From the NCBI GenBank assembly GCA_030248195.1, contig JASAND010024002.1:62001-126000 (forward strand): DNA of 64,000 nucleotides, read 5' to 3'. Under the pieces are notes generated by a model, which did no database searches, was not told the origin of the DNA, and saw only the letters and a list, made by a program, of their open reading frames with translations. The DNA is from Trissonchulus latispiculum. Taxonomy: Eukaryota > Nematoda > Enoplea > Enoplida > Ironidae. Position 1 is the first letter of the stretch; the number at the start of each line of letters is the position of its first letter. Made by a program: the position numbers and the translations under genes. Below are positions 19,769 through 30,180 of the stretch, piece after piece.

Positions 19769-21600
19769 GCATGCAAAATGTATAAAATTTTGAACGATTT
19801 TTATTATTAAATACTTGAATATCCTTAATCTGTCGTTAAATTAAAAATTCGTTAAATTAGTTTTAACTTAAAATAGGGGAACCAGTTCTGTGTGTACTTA
19901 CTCAGACGTTGCGTTGACGCAATTTATGATTTCCTTGAAAAAAGTATTCCTCATTTCTTGTATGTCCCTCTTGCAGCGATTCGAAGTTCTTCGACCAGCA
20001 ATGCCCGCGAATTCTTTATGGGCTTCAGTTGAACATCTAAACGATTAGTCGGACTCTACATAGGTATTTTATGGTTTCGACTTTAGACTACAGATTAATG
20101 TCAAACCTTTGAAAATGGGTACTTTCATGTTTACTTTCAGATAATTAATTTTTTCAGCAGTTAAATAGTGGAATTATATTGAACGTGATCATTTGCTTTT
20201 GTGCAATGATTGGTGGTCCTTCTCTAATACAAATAGTTGTACATCCACCTGATTCGAAATCTTGTGTGATGAAAAACTGAGAGCGAATTTGGATATAGAA
20301 AAGGAAGCTGCTGTTTTCGAACATAAATATCCCAAACCAAAAACCAAGCTTTCGATACAGAAATCAACGCTTAAAGCCGACAAACTATGTTAAATTTTCA
20401 ATTTGAATGTTACTATAAATATATAATTGGTTTAAATAAATACATAGCACGTGGTTAAACTTGCTTGGCAGTGCAATAGCGCATATTCCGACGTAAACAT
20501 CTCAAATACGGTCTGGCTTTGCTGCTGGCAGAATTGGCGAGAGCAATCTAAAAATGTCAAAAGGCTTCAAATGGTTTCCGTACTTCGTTTTTCCGTTATT
20601 TGTTTTCATGCTTTGGACTTATGATAACTTTTTTGAGATTGTCGAGTGCTTTCAAATGATACTAATATTGATCCTGATCTGGCAAAGTACAATTTTGACG
20701 CTTTTTGACGGCGTTTTACCGGGTTTTCTTATTTTTGCCCACTTTGAGTCCTTTCATTTTTCGACCATTTTTTAAGACTTGCACCTATTACAACTATTAT
20801 GTAAGCCTACTTTTGAAATGATACTCATATTGGGTGGTTTCTGTCAATTTCAAGTTGTGGCCCATTTTGCCATGTGCTTATCGAGCAATTACAAATTTCA
20901 TAGCACCGAATGCTAGGAAGGTGTCCTGAGGTGCTTCTTTCAAACTTACATGAAACATTCCCGGCTAAATAGATAACTCCATAATGAGAAAACTACGGAA
21001 AAAACCATTACCGTTTTGCAGTTTTACCATTTTGGCGATTTTGGCCATTTATGACTGTTCGGTCTCCTAACTCAAAGTGGTTGCATTTTCAGGGCTAAGT
21101 TCTACTGCATCTCTTCATTTTTCGCTGAAAGCTTGCGAGTGATATCAAAATCAGACAATTTGAACAGCATTTTGTTTTTGCCACTTTGACATCGTCGTTT
21201 CGAGTGATTGTGAACTCGGCCGGGAATAGTTCAGGTCCCCTCGCACATACATGCTAAATTCAAAATTCTGTAATCATCTTGGAGTAAGTGTAGCTAGCGT
21301 AATTCGCCGTCCATTTTGGCAGCAATCGTATAATCAAAGGAAGTTTACAAGAACACTCGATTCCCGTTTTCTCTAAACTAATGTTAGTATACTCAGTGTC
21401 AGACATGCAGGAGTGAAAGTTTCGAAACGGGGAGGGGTGGACCACCGAGCCCAGGCAGCCGAGCGGTTTTCGCCTCCGACATTTGACCAAGCAACCTAAA
21501 GGTCTGATTCTCATGAGCGACCCATCTTGCCGAGTCCAGGGATGGAAACACCCCCACCCAAGCACATGCATGCTCATCCTCCTCTTCAGCAATGTGAAAG
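19769..21600. other. No gene seen
   Basis: AT-rich sequence. Short ORFs at 20189-20383 and 20554-20775 are hydrophobic or Lys/Phe-rich as expected by chance. No repeat structure was recognised. Confidence 0.4.
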
Positions 21601-21615
21601 TGTGAGTGGACTTAC

Positions 21616-21666
21616 CAAAGCAAGGCTGCCCAGGAATGCAATTACCGGTAGACGTTGAAGGCCCAT
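21616..21666 (-). CDS. Candidate first exon encoding a signal peptide
   Basis: On the minus strand an ATG at 21666 opens 17 codons reading MGLQRLPVIAFLGSLAL, a good hydrophobic signal-peptide core. A consensus GTAAGT splice donor (21615-21610) follows directly. Upstream is TATTTAAA (21768-21761), and about 28 bp later a TCATTC initiator-like site (21739-21734), then a CT-rich leader. This fits the first exon of a small secreted-protein gene. The second exon was not found in the downstream 400 bp, so it remains a hypothesis. Confidence 0.35.
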
Positions 21667-21760
21667 TGCAGCAGATCTGGCAACGATGTAGACCAAGTTG
21701 AAGCAGCAAAGTCAGGAGAGAGAGAGATTTGCAGAATGATACGATTCCAAGTTGTTTGCG

Positions 21761-21768
21761 TTTAAATA
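21761..21768 (-). promoter_or_regulatory. Possible TATA box (TATTTAAA)
   Basis: Lies about 28 bp before an initiator-like TCATTC and about 100 bp before the signal-peptide ATG at 21666. Supported only by spacing. Confidence 0.3.
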
Positions 21769-22129
21769 CGAAATTGAGGACAATGAAATTGAATTAGTGA
21801 TACGTAGCAACCGGTATGATGCATTGGTGCTGCTCAGGTAACTGTACCTATCTCGACCAGGATTAATCTTAAGCAGAACAATAAAACTAAATGAACGGAA
21901 ATATAACAAACGAGGTATAGGAGTAATATTCGAGTAATAAAGCACAATCAAGAGGCAAATATACTCAATTGCTATTTCTCATATCCTATTGTTTACCCAA
22001 ATAATGATTACACAAAAAGTGGTTTGACTCGTAACGAGCTTGTTTTGATCACCTCAAGATCATTTATCAAAGAAGGATTACAGTGAAAGTGAAAGTTAGT
22101 TGGTTGTTTAGCTGATAACCAAAATCTAG

Positions 22130-22778
22130 CAAATGATATATTATTAAACTATTGATAAATCACAACTGAGAAGTAAAATCCTGAACTACTATTTGGTATG
22201 TCCTTTTGTTTAACTCAAGTGATGATTAAACACAGAAGCGTTTTTACTCTTGACGAGCTTGTTTTGATCACCTCAAGATCATTTATCAAAGAAGGATTGC
22301 AGTAAAAGTGTACCAGGAAGTCAGTTAGTGGTTTATGACGTATTCAAAAGCTAAAATTGTAAAAATGGGAGATAGAAAGCATTTGCCGCCTTTCTTACTT
22401 ACAATGGAGCAATTTGATGACCGCTGGCCATACGTTAACTCAGGTTGGGATTGTCCAGAGAAAGTTTTGAGAGAGGCCTGTACCCTAAACTGAAACTTTC
22501 AGAGGACATGTACTTCAAAAATGAATGAACAAAATTTTCCACAAAATAATTTTATTGAAATTTGCCATTGTTTCAAAATTTGCAACAAAATCTTCAAGTT
22601 TCAGAAAAAGTTTAAACTTAGAAAAAACTTAAACTTTAAACGTGCAATCCATGAGGTGGGTCCACAGTACTAATGTGGAAACAGAACTACACTTGATCTT
22701 TGCGTACTGTGGGGCGGTTGTTCATTTCATTCAATTCCATTCCATTAACATTGCCTTGGCCGAAAACTTGCATTTGTC
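22130..22778 (+). mobile_element. Retroelement X, copy A (partial)
   Basis: About 92-97% similar by eye to 24412-24850 and 26724-27383. Contains the ORF 22335-22493, then AT-rich sequence and the LTR-derived stretch ggcggttgttcatttcatt (22723-22778) that precedes the K02A2.6-like LTR in all three copies. A second copy of aacgagcttgttttgatcac lies just upstream at about 22036, so the leader is itself partly repeated. Confidence 0.6.
22335..22493 (+). CDS. Short conserved ORF of element X, copy A
   Basis: 52 codons starting MTYSKAKIVKMGDRKHL, ending ACTLN. The same reading frame is kept at 24628-24786 and 26940-27098 with only a few residue changes (K/E, V/D, E/G). It sits where gag begins in related elements and may be the start of a truncated gag. 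No domain recognised. Confidence 0.4.
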   Translation: MTYSKAKIVKMGDRKHLPPFLLTMEQFDDRWPYVNSGWDCPEKVLREACTLN

Positions 22779-22913
22779 TGTTATATCCTCGGCTAGAACC
22801 TCTGAACTAGCAATGATATAATGAAGTAGTCAACTCAAGTGCAATAGCACAAAACCGTCAAGGCTTTTTAAAATTACCGAATTTAGTTTCTTTAGCTGCA
22901 TTCATATATAACA
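22779..22913 (-). repeat. K02A2.6-like LTR (3' LTR of a minus-strand element)
   Basis: 135 bp with near-palindromic ends: TGTTATAT at one end and ATATAACA at the other. On the minus strand a purine tract (aagacgaggggaaaagaa, 22931-22914) lies immediately before its start, as expected for a 3' LTR. Other copies: 23945-24080, 26258-26392 and 27384-27518. Confidence 0.75.
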
Positions 22914-23944
22914 TTCTTTTCCCCTCGTCTTCCTGAGTTCAGCCGGGAACCAACTTTACCGCACAAATGTGTTGGTGTCTGCCAGGATAAAATGTTGCTG
23001 GAGGACGACGAACGCGAGTTGAACGGCGAAGAGGATCCTGTCGCTGTTGCTCCTGGGGTTGGTCCGGCGTGGAGCTTGGGCACCATCCTCAGGCAGAACC
23101 ATCTGAGAAAATGGCACGGTCAGCCAAGAAGAACCCGTAGAGGGGCACTCAGCGTGATGTTAATTCCCAGAATGTGATCGACGTGACGCCGCCAAACTTG
23201 ACCATTTCCATCACGTCGTAAGAGATAGTTCCGGGAACCCAAACAGGCTTGCGACCTGAAAAGTCTTTAACCCACACTCTTTGTGGTCTTTCTGAGCCAT
23301 CTTCATAAGTGTGCGACTGCACGGCTCCGACTCCAACAGCGGAGGGATCGCAGGCAATCCGCAGCGGCTAACTCTCATCGAAGTTACACAATACCGACAA
23401 GGACGTCAGATCTGTCTTTAACTTTTCGAAGATTCGATCAAGCTCTTCTCTACAGCTCCATTCTTCTTCTTTGCGAAGTAGTCGGTAGAGAGGTTCAATC
23501 TGAGTAGCCAAGTCCTTGATGAACTTGCTATAGTACTGAACACATCCCAGGAAAGAACGGAGTTCTTTGGTAACTTTAGGAGCTGCCATTAATCTTCTTC
23601 CGTGATGCTTTTATTCCAGTGCTGTTGATAACGTGACCGAGGTATTGACGTATGTAAGTCAAATAGTCTGACATCGTCTCTCCAGAATGTTGTTGCCGTT
23701 GATGAAACTTGTAGGTTTCCGAAATAATCAACGGACGGGGTTTAAAATGTCTAGTTAAAGTGTCAGCAACAGTTTGGTTAGAGGGTGTCTGGTGGCTTAG
23801 CTGGTGCTAGCAAATTTCTGAGCAGCTGATAAGTTGCAGAACCTATACAACTTATCAAGATCATCTTCTTCCGATCATCATCGTTGACATCAATTGTTGC
23901 AAAATATGCAGCGGCTCTTTCTATCCTACCCAGTGCGCCAGAAA
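22914..23944 (-). pseudogene. Deleted K02A2.6-like gypsy remnant (gag + RT end + integrase end)
   Basis: Read on minus, 23944-23640 encodes the start of a K02A2.6-type Gag (GRIERAAAYFATIDVNDDD, then SATYQLLRNLLAP and RPLIISETYKFHQRQQHSGE). After a break, 23589-23368 encodes the RT thumb/RNase H connection (ELRSFLGCVQYYSKFI, QIEPLYRLL). The rest (23300-23160) resembles the integrase C-terminal tail (GRKPVWVPGTI). Protease, most of RT, RNase H and the integrase core are gone. Flanked by the LTRs at 22779-22913 and 23945-24080, it is a short deletion derivative. Confidence 0.65.
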
Positions 23945-24080
23945 TGTTATATCCTAGGCTAGAATCTGTGAACAAGCAAAGATATAATGAAGTAGTTAAC
24001 TCTAATGCAATAGCACACAACCGTCAACGCTCTTTTAGGTTTACTGAATTTTGTTTCTTTAGCTGCATTCATATATAACA
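23945..24080 (-). repeat. K02A2.6-like LTR (5' LTR of the minus-strand element)
   Basis: Same family as 22779-22913. On the minus strand it is followed by tttctggcgcactgggt (23944-23928), a possible primer site (TGGCGCACTGGG), and then by the Gag start. Confidence 0.7.
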
Positions 24081-24627
24081 TTCTCCAATTGATGTTTCTA
24101 CAAAATTGACCGTGTAACTATTTTTGCGTAATTACTTTCTTTCGGCTTCCAAAATTTTAGATGTACCGAACATTTCTACCAACCGGACAATATCCATTGT
24201 ACTAATACAACTTCGTCTAACGCAGTTGTAAACCGAAGAACTATCACAGCTAGTTTAACCCATTCCCCATAGCTATTGTTTTAATTAAGCAATTCATTAG
24301 ATTGTTTATTGCTGAATCAGATACTGTTTAAACATAATAAAGCTGCACCACATTGAACGAGCTTGCTTTGGGTCATTTGTCTTAAAGAGATAGAGGATAA
24401 CAAGCTGGTAACCAAAATCTAGCAAATGATATATTATTAAACTATTGATAAATCACAACTGAGAACTAAAATCCTGAACTACTATTTCGTATATCCTTTT
24501 GTTTAACTCAAGTGGTGATTAAATACAGAAGCGTTTTTACTCTTAACGAGCTTGTTTTGATCACCTCAAGATCATTTATCAAAGGAGGATTACAGTAAAA
24601 GTGTACCAGGAAGTCAGTTGGTTGTTT

Positions 24628-24786
24628 ATGACGTATTCTAAAGCTAAAATTGTAAAAATGGGAGATAGAAAGCATTTGCCGCCTTTCTTACTTACTATGG
24701 AGCAATTTGATGACCGCTGGCCATACGTTAACTCAGGTTGGGATTGTCCAGAGAAAGTTTTGAGAGGGGCCTGTACCCTAAACTGA
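24628..24786 (+). CDS. Short conserved ORF of element X, copy B
   Basis: 52 codons, same frame and near-identical sequence to 22335-22493 and 26940-27098. Starts MTYSKAKIVKMGDRK. Role unknown. Confidence 0.4.
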   Translation: MTYSKAKIVKMGDRKHLPPFLLTMEQFDDRWPYVNSGWDCPEKVLRGACTLN

Positions 24787-25329
24787 AACTTTCAGGGGAC
24801 ATGTACTTTAAAAATGAATTAACAAAATTTTCCACAAAATAACTTCATTGCAATTGGCCATAGTTTCAAAATTTGCAACAAAATCTTCAAGTTTCAGAAA
24901 AAGTTCAAACTTTTGGATAGATTTCCGGAAAATATTAAACTTTCAACCAAAAACTTCGGCGAAAATAGAATTTTTTGTATTTAGTGTAAAAACTAATTTC
25001 TTCTTGCCATATTTGTTTACCCCTTGGCCATATTTTGTTACCCCTTGTTCTTGTCTATTGGTAGGGCTCTTACCTCGTGCGGAGGTCTTGGGGACGGGCT
25101 TGGATCCTCCCACGCCCCGGCGTTAACCTACGCCACTTACTATCAAAGGGGTAACAATATACTCAGCTGTAATCTTGTTTTATATGCCCTTTTATTTCAG
25201 CCCTTTCTGAAAGATGTATGCGATTCCCTTTACAGGCACCAAGAATCCCATAAGATGGTATTCTCTGCAGTAATCTTTTTTCGGCATCGCACATAGATGT
25301 AGGCACTGATGTGGCAATTCCATAACCTT

Positions 25330-25457
25330 TAACCTCTTTCGTTTATTGGTCGGTTTCTTTAAACTCCCCCACCAATATTGAAATTCTGTCTACTCGTCGT
25401 TCAGATGCCATCCCGGAATTGATCAATGTGAATCGTTTAAAACCTTTTTACTCCTAA
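25330..25457 (+). pseudogene. Integrase-tail fragment of element X
   Basis: The plus frame ending TAA at 25455 reads TNIEILSTRRSDAIPELI then NVNRLKPFYS. The last residues match the end of the element 1 ORF (HLNRLKSFYS) and the usual C-terminus of gypsy integrases. Nothing of the integrase core precedes it. Confidence 0.5.
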
Positions 25458-25840
25458 TTTATTTTTGGCCCGGTTAATTTACTTTTCCTTGAATTTCATC
25501 CTTTTAAAATCTCTAGAATTCTACTTACAATACGTGATAAAAATCTTTTCCAAAAAAGGTATTCCCCTTGATTTTACTAAGATCCAATGTTTACTCCATT
25601 ACTATTGTTTAACGTTTTATATATTTCACTTAATATCTTTTATTTTTACACTTTTATCACTATACTTTAACCCCTTTTGTTTGTCTTTTACTATTTTATT
25701 TTGTACGTATGTAATTGCTTAGTTATTTCAGCACGCGCTTGTTTCGATTCTATTTTTGCTCTCTAGTCAGTGCCTTTGGCGAATTTCTGGAGAACAGCTT
25801 GGTAGGTTCCTCTGTAAAATTTCCTCTTTTTAGTTTCATT

Positions 25841-26227
25841 ATGCCTTACGGGACAGCAGGAGTTAGTAAGTTTTGTAACATGGAACAGGTAAAACGAGTG
25901 ACTTTTGCTCCTTCAGTACCCTCCTCGGATGGTCCGGAGTATGCTATTTCTGCAGAAGTTTGGTGTTCTATTAAGTGCAGTCAATTTGATCCTACATGGG
26001 ATACTATGCCGTTTCCACCTACCCCTGGGTATAGGGTAATCGCGGGAGGGGCTCCCTCTGTACGAGAATCAAAATCACTGTTCGGAGTTGCTGTTGAAGA
26101 TAAAAGTTATCCTTCCCCTCCCGAGCCGGTACCGTCTTCAATTTTCTATGCAAAAGAATCATCTCGTATGCAAAAAGTTGTTGCAGTTGCAGGCGGTTGT
26201 TCATTTCATTCAATTCCATTCCATTAA
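25841..26227 (+). CDS. Accessory ORF downstream of pol in element X
   Basis: 129 codons from ATG 25841 (frame open from 25715), located in the 3' region between the integrase tail and the LTR. It has no recognised domain. A KRVTFAPSVP segment resembles KKVRFVIPTT in the ORF at the same place of the 37-45 kb element, and both are rich in Pro and Trp/Phe. The C-terminus runs into LTR sequence (CSFHSIPFH), so the end may not be original. Confidence 0.35.
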   Translation: MPYGTAGVSKFCNMEQVKRVTFAPSVPSSDGPEYAISAEVWCSIKCSQFDPTWDTMPFPPTPGYRVIAGGAPSVRESKSLFGVAVEDKSYPSPPEPVPSSIFYAKESSRMQKVVAVAGGCSFHSIPFH

Positions 26228-26257
26228 CATTGCCTTGGCCGAAAACTTGCATTTGTC

Positions 26258-26392
26258 TGTTATATCCTAGACTAGAACCTCTGAACTAGCAATGATATAA
26301 TGAAGTAGTCAACTCAAATGCAATAGCACAAAACCGTCAACGCTCTTTAGGTTTACTGAATTTTGTTTCTTTAGCTGCATTCATATATAACA
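26258..26392 (-). repeat. Solo K02A2.6-like LTR inside element X LTR sequence
   Basis: 135 bp, same family as 22779-22913, with no internal region. It sits between ttgcatttgtc and ttctccaattgatg, the same junction used by the two-LTR copy, which suggests one ancestral insertion followed by LTR-LTR recombination. Confidence 0.7.
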
Positions 26393-27383
26393 TTCTCCAA
26401 TTGATGTTTCTACAAAATTGACCGTGTAACTACTTTTGCGTAATTACTTTCTTTCGGCTTCCAAAATTTTAGATGTACCGAACATTTCTACCAACCGGAC
26501 AATATCTATTGTACTAATACAACTTCTTCTAACGCAGTTGTAAACCGAAGAACTATCACAGCTAGTTTAACCCATTCCCCATAGCTATTGTTTTAATTAA
26601 GCAATTCTTTAGATTGTTTATTGCTGAATCAGATACTGTTTAAACATAATAAAGCTGCACCACATTGAACGAGCTTGCTTTGGGTCATTTGTCTTAAAGA
26701 GATAGAGGATAACAAGCTGGTAACCAAAATCTAGCAAATGATATATTATTAAACTATTGATAAATCACAACTGAGAACTAAAATCCTGAACTACTATTTC
26801 GTATATCCTTTTGTTTAACTCAAGTGGTGATTAAATACAGAAGCGTTTTTACTCTTAACGAGCTTGTTTTGATCACCTCAAGATCATTTATCAAAGGAGG
26901 ATTACAGTAAAAGTGTACCAGGAAGTCAGTTGGTTGTTTATGACGTATTCTAAAGTTAAAATTGTAGAAATGGGAGATAGAAAGCATTTGCCGCCTTTCT
27001 TACTTACCATGGAGCAATTTGATGACCGCTGGCCATACGTTAACTCAGGTTGGGATTGTCCAGAGAAAGATTTGAGAGGGGCCTGTACCCTAAACTGAAA
27101 CTTTCAGAGGACATGTACTTCAAAAATGAATGAACAAAATTTTCCACAAAATAATTTTATTGAAATTTGCCATTATTTCAAAATTTGCAACAAAATCTTC
27201 AAGTTTCAGAAAAAGTTTAAGCTTAGAAAAAACTTAAACTTTAAACGTGCAATCCATGAGGTGGGTCCACAGTACTAATGTGCAAACAGAACTACACTTG
27301 ATCTTTGCGTACTGTGGGGCGGTTGTTCATTTCATTCAATTCCATTCCATTAACATTGCCTTGGCCGAAAACTTGCATTTGTC
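26393..27383 (+). mobile_element. Retroelement X, copy C (partial)
   Basis: 26393-26900 repeats 24081-24590 with few changes, and 27100-27383 repeats 22500-22778. Includes the primer-like attgaccgtgtaac at about 26426 and ORF 26940-27098. Confidence 0.6.
26940..27098 (+). CDS. Short conserved ORF of element X, copy C
   Basis: 52 codons, third copy of the conserved frame (MTYSKVKIVEMGDRK start). See 22335-22493. Confidence 0.4.
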   Translation: MTYSKVKIVEMGDRKHLPPFLLTMEQFDDRWPYVNSGWDCPEKDLRGACTLN

Positions 27384-27518
27384 TGTTATATCCTAGGCTA
27401 GAACCTCTGAACTAGCAATGATATGATGAAGTAGTCAACTCAAATGCAAAAGCACAAAACCGTTAAAGCTTTTTAAAATTACCGAATTTCGTTTCTTTAG
27501 CTGCATTCGTATATAACA
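27384..27518 (-). repeat. K02A2.6-like LTR
   Basis: 135 bp, fourth copy in the window. On minus, a purine tract (aaggcgaggggaaaagaa, 27536-27519) precedes it and marks it as a 3' LTR. Upstream on minus (27519-27825) is the 3' end of the K02A2.6-like internal region, near-identical to 22914-23215. Confidence 0.75.
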
Positions 27519-27766
27519 TTCTTTTCCCCTCGCCTTCCTGAGTTCAGCCGGGAACCAACTTTACCGCACAAATGTGTTGGTGTCTCTGCCAGGATAAAAT
27601 GTTGCTGGCGGACGACGAACGCGAGTTGATCGGCGAGGAGGATCCTGTCGCTGTTGCTCCTGGGGTTGGTCCGGCGTGGAGCTTGGGCACCATCCTCAGG
27701 CAGAACCATCGGGGAAAATGGCACGGTCAGCCAAGAAGAACCCGTCGAGGGGCACTCAGCGTGATG

Positions 27767-28924
27767 TTAATTCCCAGAATGTGATCGACGTGACGCCGCC
27801 AAACTTGACCATTTGCCATCACATCGTAGATTTGTTTTGGGTAGAATTAACAGAAGGTTGTACGACATAAGGACATGATATAATTTGACTAAATTAAGAT
27901 GGACCCATCGACTGCTTTTTCGTGGCTTGTTCAGAGAAACAACTTCAACAGTCGGTTTGCGAATTTGGAGAATGCGGCAAGGACCTTTCCAAAAATGTAA
28001 AAATTTAGTTGAACGCCCCACTTTAGTTTGAGGTGTGTACACGTAAACAAGGTCTCCTACCAAATTAATCATGTGTGTGAAGTTTTGAATCATAATACCG
28101 GGCTTGCTTTTCTTGGCTTTGTAAATTTTCAGCACGTGCAAGTTGCCATGCGTAGGATAAGGTGGTAACAAATGCATGTTTGTAATTATGGGGATCAACG
28201 TATCGAGAAGGGAAACTTTGAAGGGTAGCCTCAATGGGGTATATTGGATCGCGACCGTAAAGTAAATGAAAGGAGAATCACCGGTAGATGAACTAATGCT
28301 TGAACGGAGGGCGTAAGTTACTAGAGGTATAAAATCATCCCAATCATCTTGCCTAGTGGAGGTATACATTGAGAGCATGGTGGCTAAAGTGCGGTTATAA
28401 CGTTCAGTTAGTCCATTTGTTTGTGGGTGATACGGAGTGGTATTAATTTTGCGTGTGTCAAAAAGAGAACAAATAGATTTAACTAGATTGGATAAAAATT
28501 CTACACCTCTATCGGAGATAAGCTCGGAGGGAGCAGAATGTCTGCACACAATTTCGTTTACAAAAGCTTTAGCAATTGTTTCTGCAGTATGATCGGGAGT
28601 TGTTATAACTTCGGGCCACCGGGTAAATGCGTCAATAAAAACAATAATCCACCTGTTGTTGTGAACAGTGCGTGGAAAGGGACCAAGAACGTCAACAGCA
28701 ACTCGCTCGAAAGGACGTTGAGGAGGTGGCGAAGGCTTAAGAGGTTCTCGGGTTGTGGTAGGAGGGTTTTTCTTGGTAGCGCAGGCTTCACAAGAGCGAC
28801 AGTAGTTTTTAACGTCTTGTCGAAGCGTTTTCCAATAATAGCGTGATTTTAGTGTTTGGTAAGTTTTATCAAATCCAAGGTGTGCGGCATAAGGACAAGA
28901 ATGAAAGGCTTTTAAAAGTTCCAT
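27767..28924 (-). CDS. Gypsy integrase (chimeric C-terminus)
   Basis: 385 codons on minus. N-terminal HHCC zinc domain (AAHLGFDKTY ... YCRSCEAC), then an rve-type catalytic core with Asp in VAVDVLGPF, Asp in LISDRGVEF and Glu in TNGLTERYNRT, and a C-terminal basic domain (GDLVYVYTP ... FWKGPCRI). This enzyme joins element cDNA to the chromosome. The frame starts inside the protein, since no pol polyprotein start is attached. The last 18 residues come from the unrelated K02A2.6-like 3' region (identical to 23160-23215 on minus), so the ORF ends at a recombination junction near 27825. Confidence 0.85.
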   Translation of the reverse strand: MELLKAFHSCPYAAHLGFDKTYQTLKSRYYWKTLRQDVKNYCRSCEACATKKNPPTTTREPLKPSPPPQRPFERVAVDVLGPFPRTVHNNRWIIVFIDAFTRWPEVITTPDHTAETIAKAFVNEIVCRHSAPSELISDRGVEFLSNLVKSICSLFDTRKINTTPYHPQTNGLTERYNRTLATMLSMYTSTRQDDWDDFIPLVTYALRSSISSSTGDSPFIYFTVAIQYTPLRLPFKVSLLDTLIPIITNMHLLPPYPTHGNLHVLKIYKAKKSKPGIMIQNFTHMINLVGDLVYVYTPQTKVGRSTKFLHFWKGPCRILQIRKPTVEVVSLNKPRKSSRWVHLNLVKLYHVLMSYNLLLILPKTNLRCDGKWSSLAASRRSHSGN

Positions 28925-30180
28925 TTTAAGGTCGTGGGGGACAACTGGGAGGAGTTTGCACCCCTTTTTGTAGCAGTTTTTTTATCATAAACAAAAGAAG
29001 GGTTGGGTTGAGGCTCTTAGGAGATCGCTGGAAATCTTGGACAATCTTTTGTAATTCTCTTGCTTTTGTTTGTCAGCTAAGGTGTGGGTGGTTGTTATGG
29101 TGAAAATTAAGTGTAGGCGGAGAGAGCATCAGCAGGTTTGTTGGAAGCACCTGGTGTATGCTCAGTAGTCATGTAGGGGATGTACTCTTGCACAAACAAA
29201 CCCTAACGTGCGAGACGACCTGATGCAGAATGGAACCATTTGAGAGCTTGCACAGTCCGTGATGACTGTAAAATTGTGTCCATATAGATAACAGTGAAAA
29301 TGCTGCACAGAGTTTACTACGGCAAGGGCTTCACTTTCGCTAGCTGCGTATTTTCTTTCCGCTTTAGTTAAGGTGCGGCTGAAGAATGCAATTGGGCGAT
29401 CAAAGGAATTGTACGTTTGGGAGAGTATTGACCCTATAGCGGTTGCGCTCGTGTCGCACGTAAGTTTAAACGGAAGCTGAAAGTTGGGGTATGCTAAGAC
29501 AAGAGCGCGCGTTAAAGAGTTTTTAAGGGTAAGGAAGGCAGCTTGGCAATCATCTGTGCATTTATAAGGGACGTTTTATGCAGTACAGCTACAAGTGGGG
29601 CTGCAATGTGTGCAATGCGGTTGAAAAAGCGGCGATAGTAGGAGGTTAAGCCCAGCAAACGGCGAAGTTCGTCTAAATTAGATGGGGACGTATAATTTTG
29701 CACTGCTTTAGTTTTTGCTGGATCGGGGCTGATGTCCAGCTTGGAAACAATGTGTCCTAAAAAAGGAATGAATTTCCTAGCAAATGAGCATTTACGTAGT
29801 TTCAATTCATAAGGCCATGTTGTTGTAATCGAGTAAAGACGTGAGTTATATCTTGAAGATGCTGGTCAAAGGTTGGACTAGCTATAATAATGTTATCAAG
29901 GTAGACGCAGCAAGTTTGCCAATTTAGTCCTGTCAGGACAAATTCCATCAACCTTTGAAATGTAGCAGGTGCATTTGTCAGACCGAAGGGCAGGACATTG
30001 ACTTCGTACAGACCCGAAAATGAAGTGAACGCAGTTTTCTCTTTAGCCGCTTCGGAAAGTTCAATTTGCCAGTAGCCGCTAGCTCGGTCAAGAGTAGTAA
30101 AATATTGAGCATATGCCTAGTTGATCTAGGATGTCGTCAATTCTCGGGAGAGGATATACATCCTTTTTGGTAACCGAACT
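28925..30180 (-). pseudogene. RT / RNase H part of the env-bearing gypsy element, frameshifted
   Basis: On minus, after the break near 30180 the RT goes on in another frame (DGSDRFCVDYRKLSS, YPLPRIDDIL) and is broken by stops around 29880-30110. 29805-29512 reads the thumb and connection (KLRKCSFARKFIPFLGHI, LLGLTSYYRRFF). 29500-29230 reads RNase H (FKLTCDTSATAIGSILSQ, FFSRTLTKAERKYAASESEALAVV). The region 29200-28930 before the integrase is open only in pieces. The enzyme is inactive as it stands. Confidence 0.75.

Larger units (their letters stand above)
24081..26257 (+). mobile_element. Retroelement X, copy B (longest copy)
   Basis: Begins with an LTR tail (ttctccaattgatgtttctaca) and a degraded primer site (attgaccgtgtaac, about 24114), comparable to the end of the element 1 LTR. 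It then holds the short ORF 24628-24786, an integrase-tail peptide ending at 25457, a T-rich 3' region and an accessory ORF. At 25015-25135 it carries, reversed, a segment similar to 42370-42490 (caagccc / ggccaaggggtaac), so it is rearranged. RT and most of pol are missing. Confidence 0.55.

Noticed and set aside
22779..24080. Target duplication of the K02A2.6-like element
   Set aside because: The bases outside the LTRs (ttgtc and ttctc) do not match cleanly, so no duplication is claimed.
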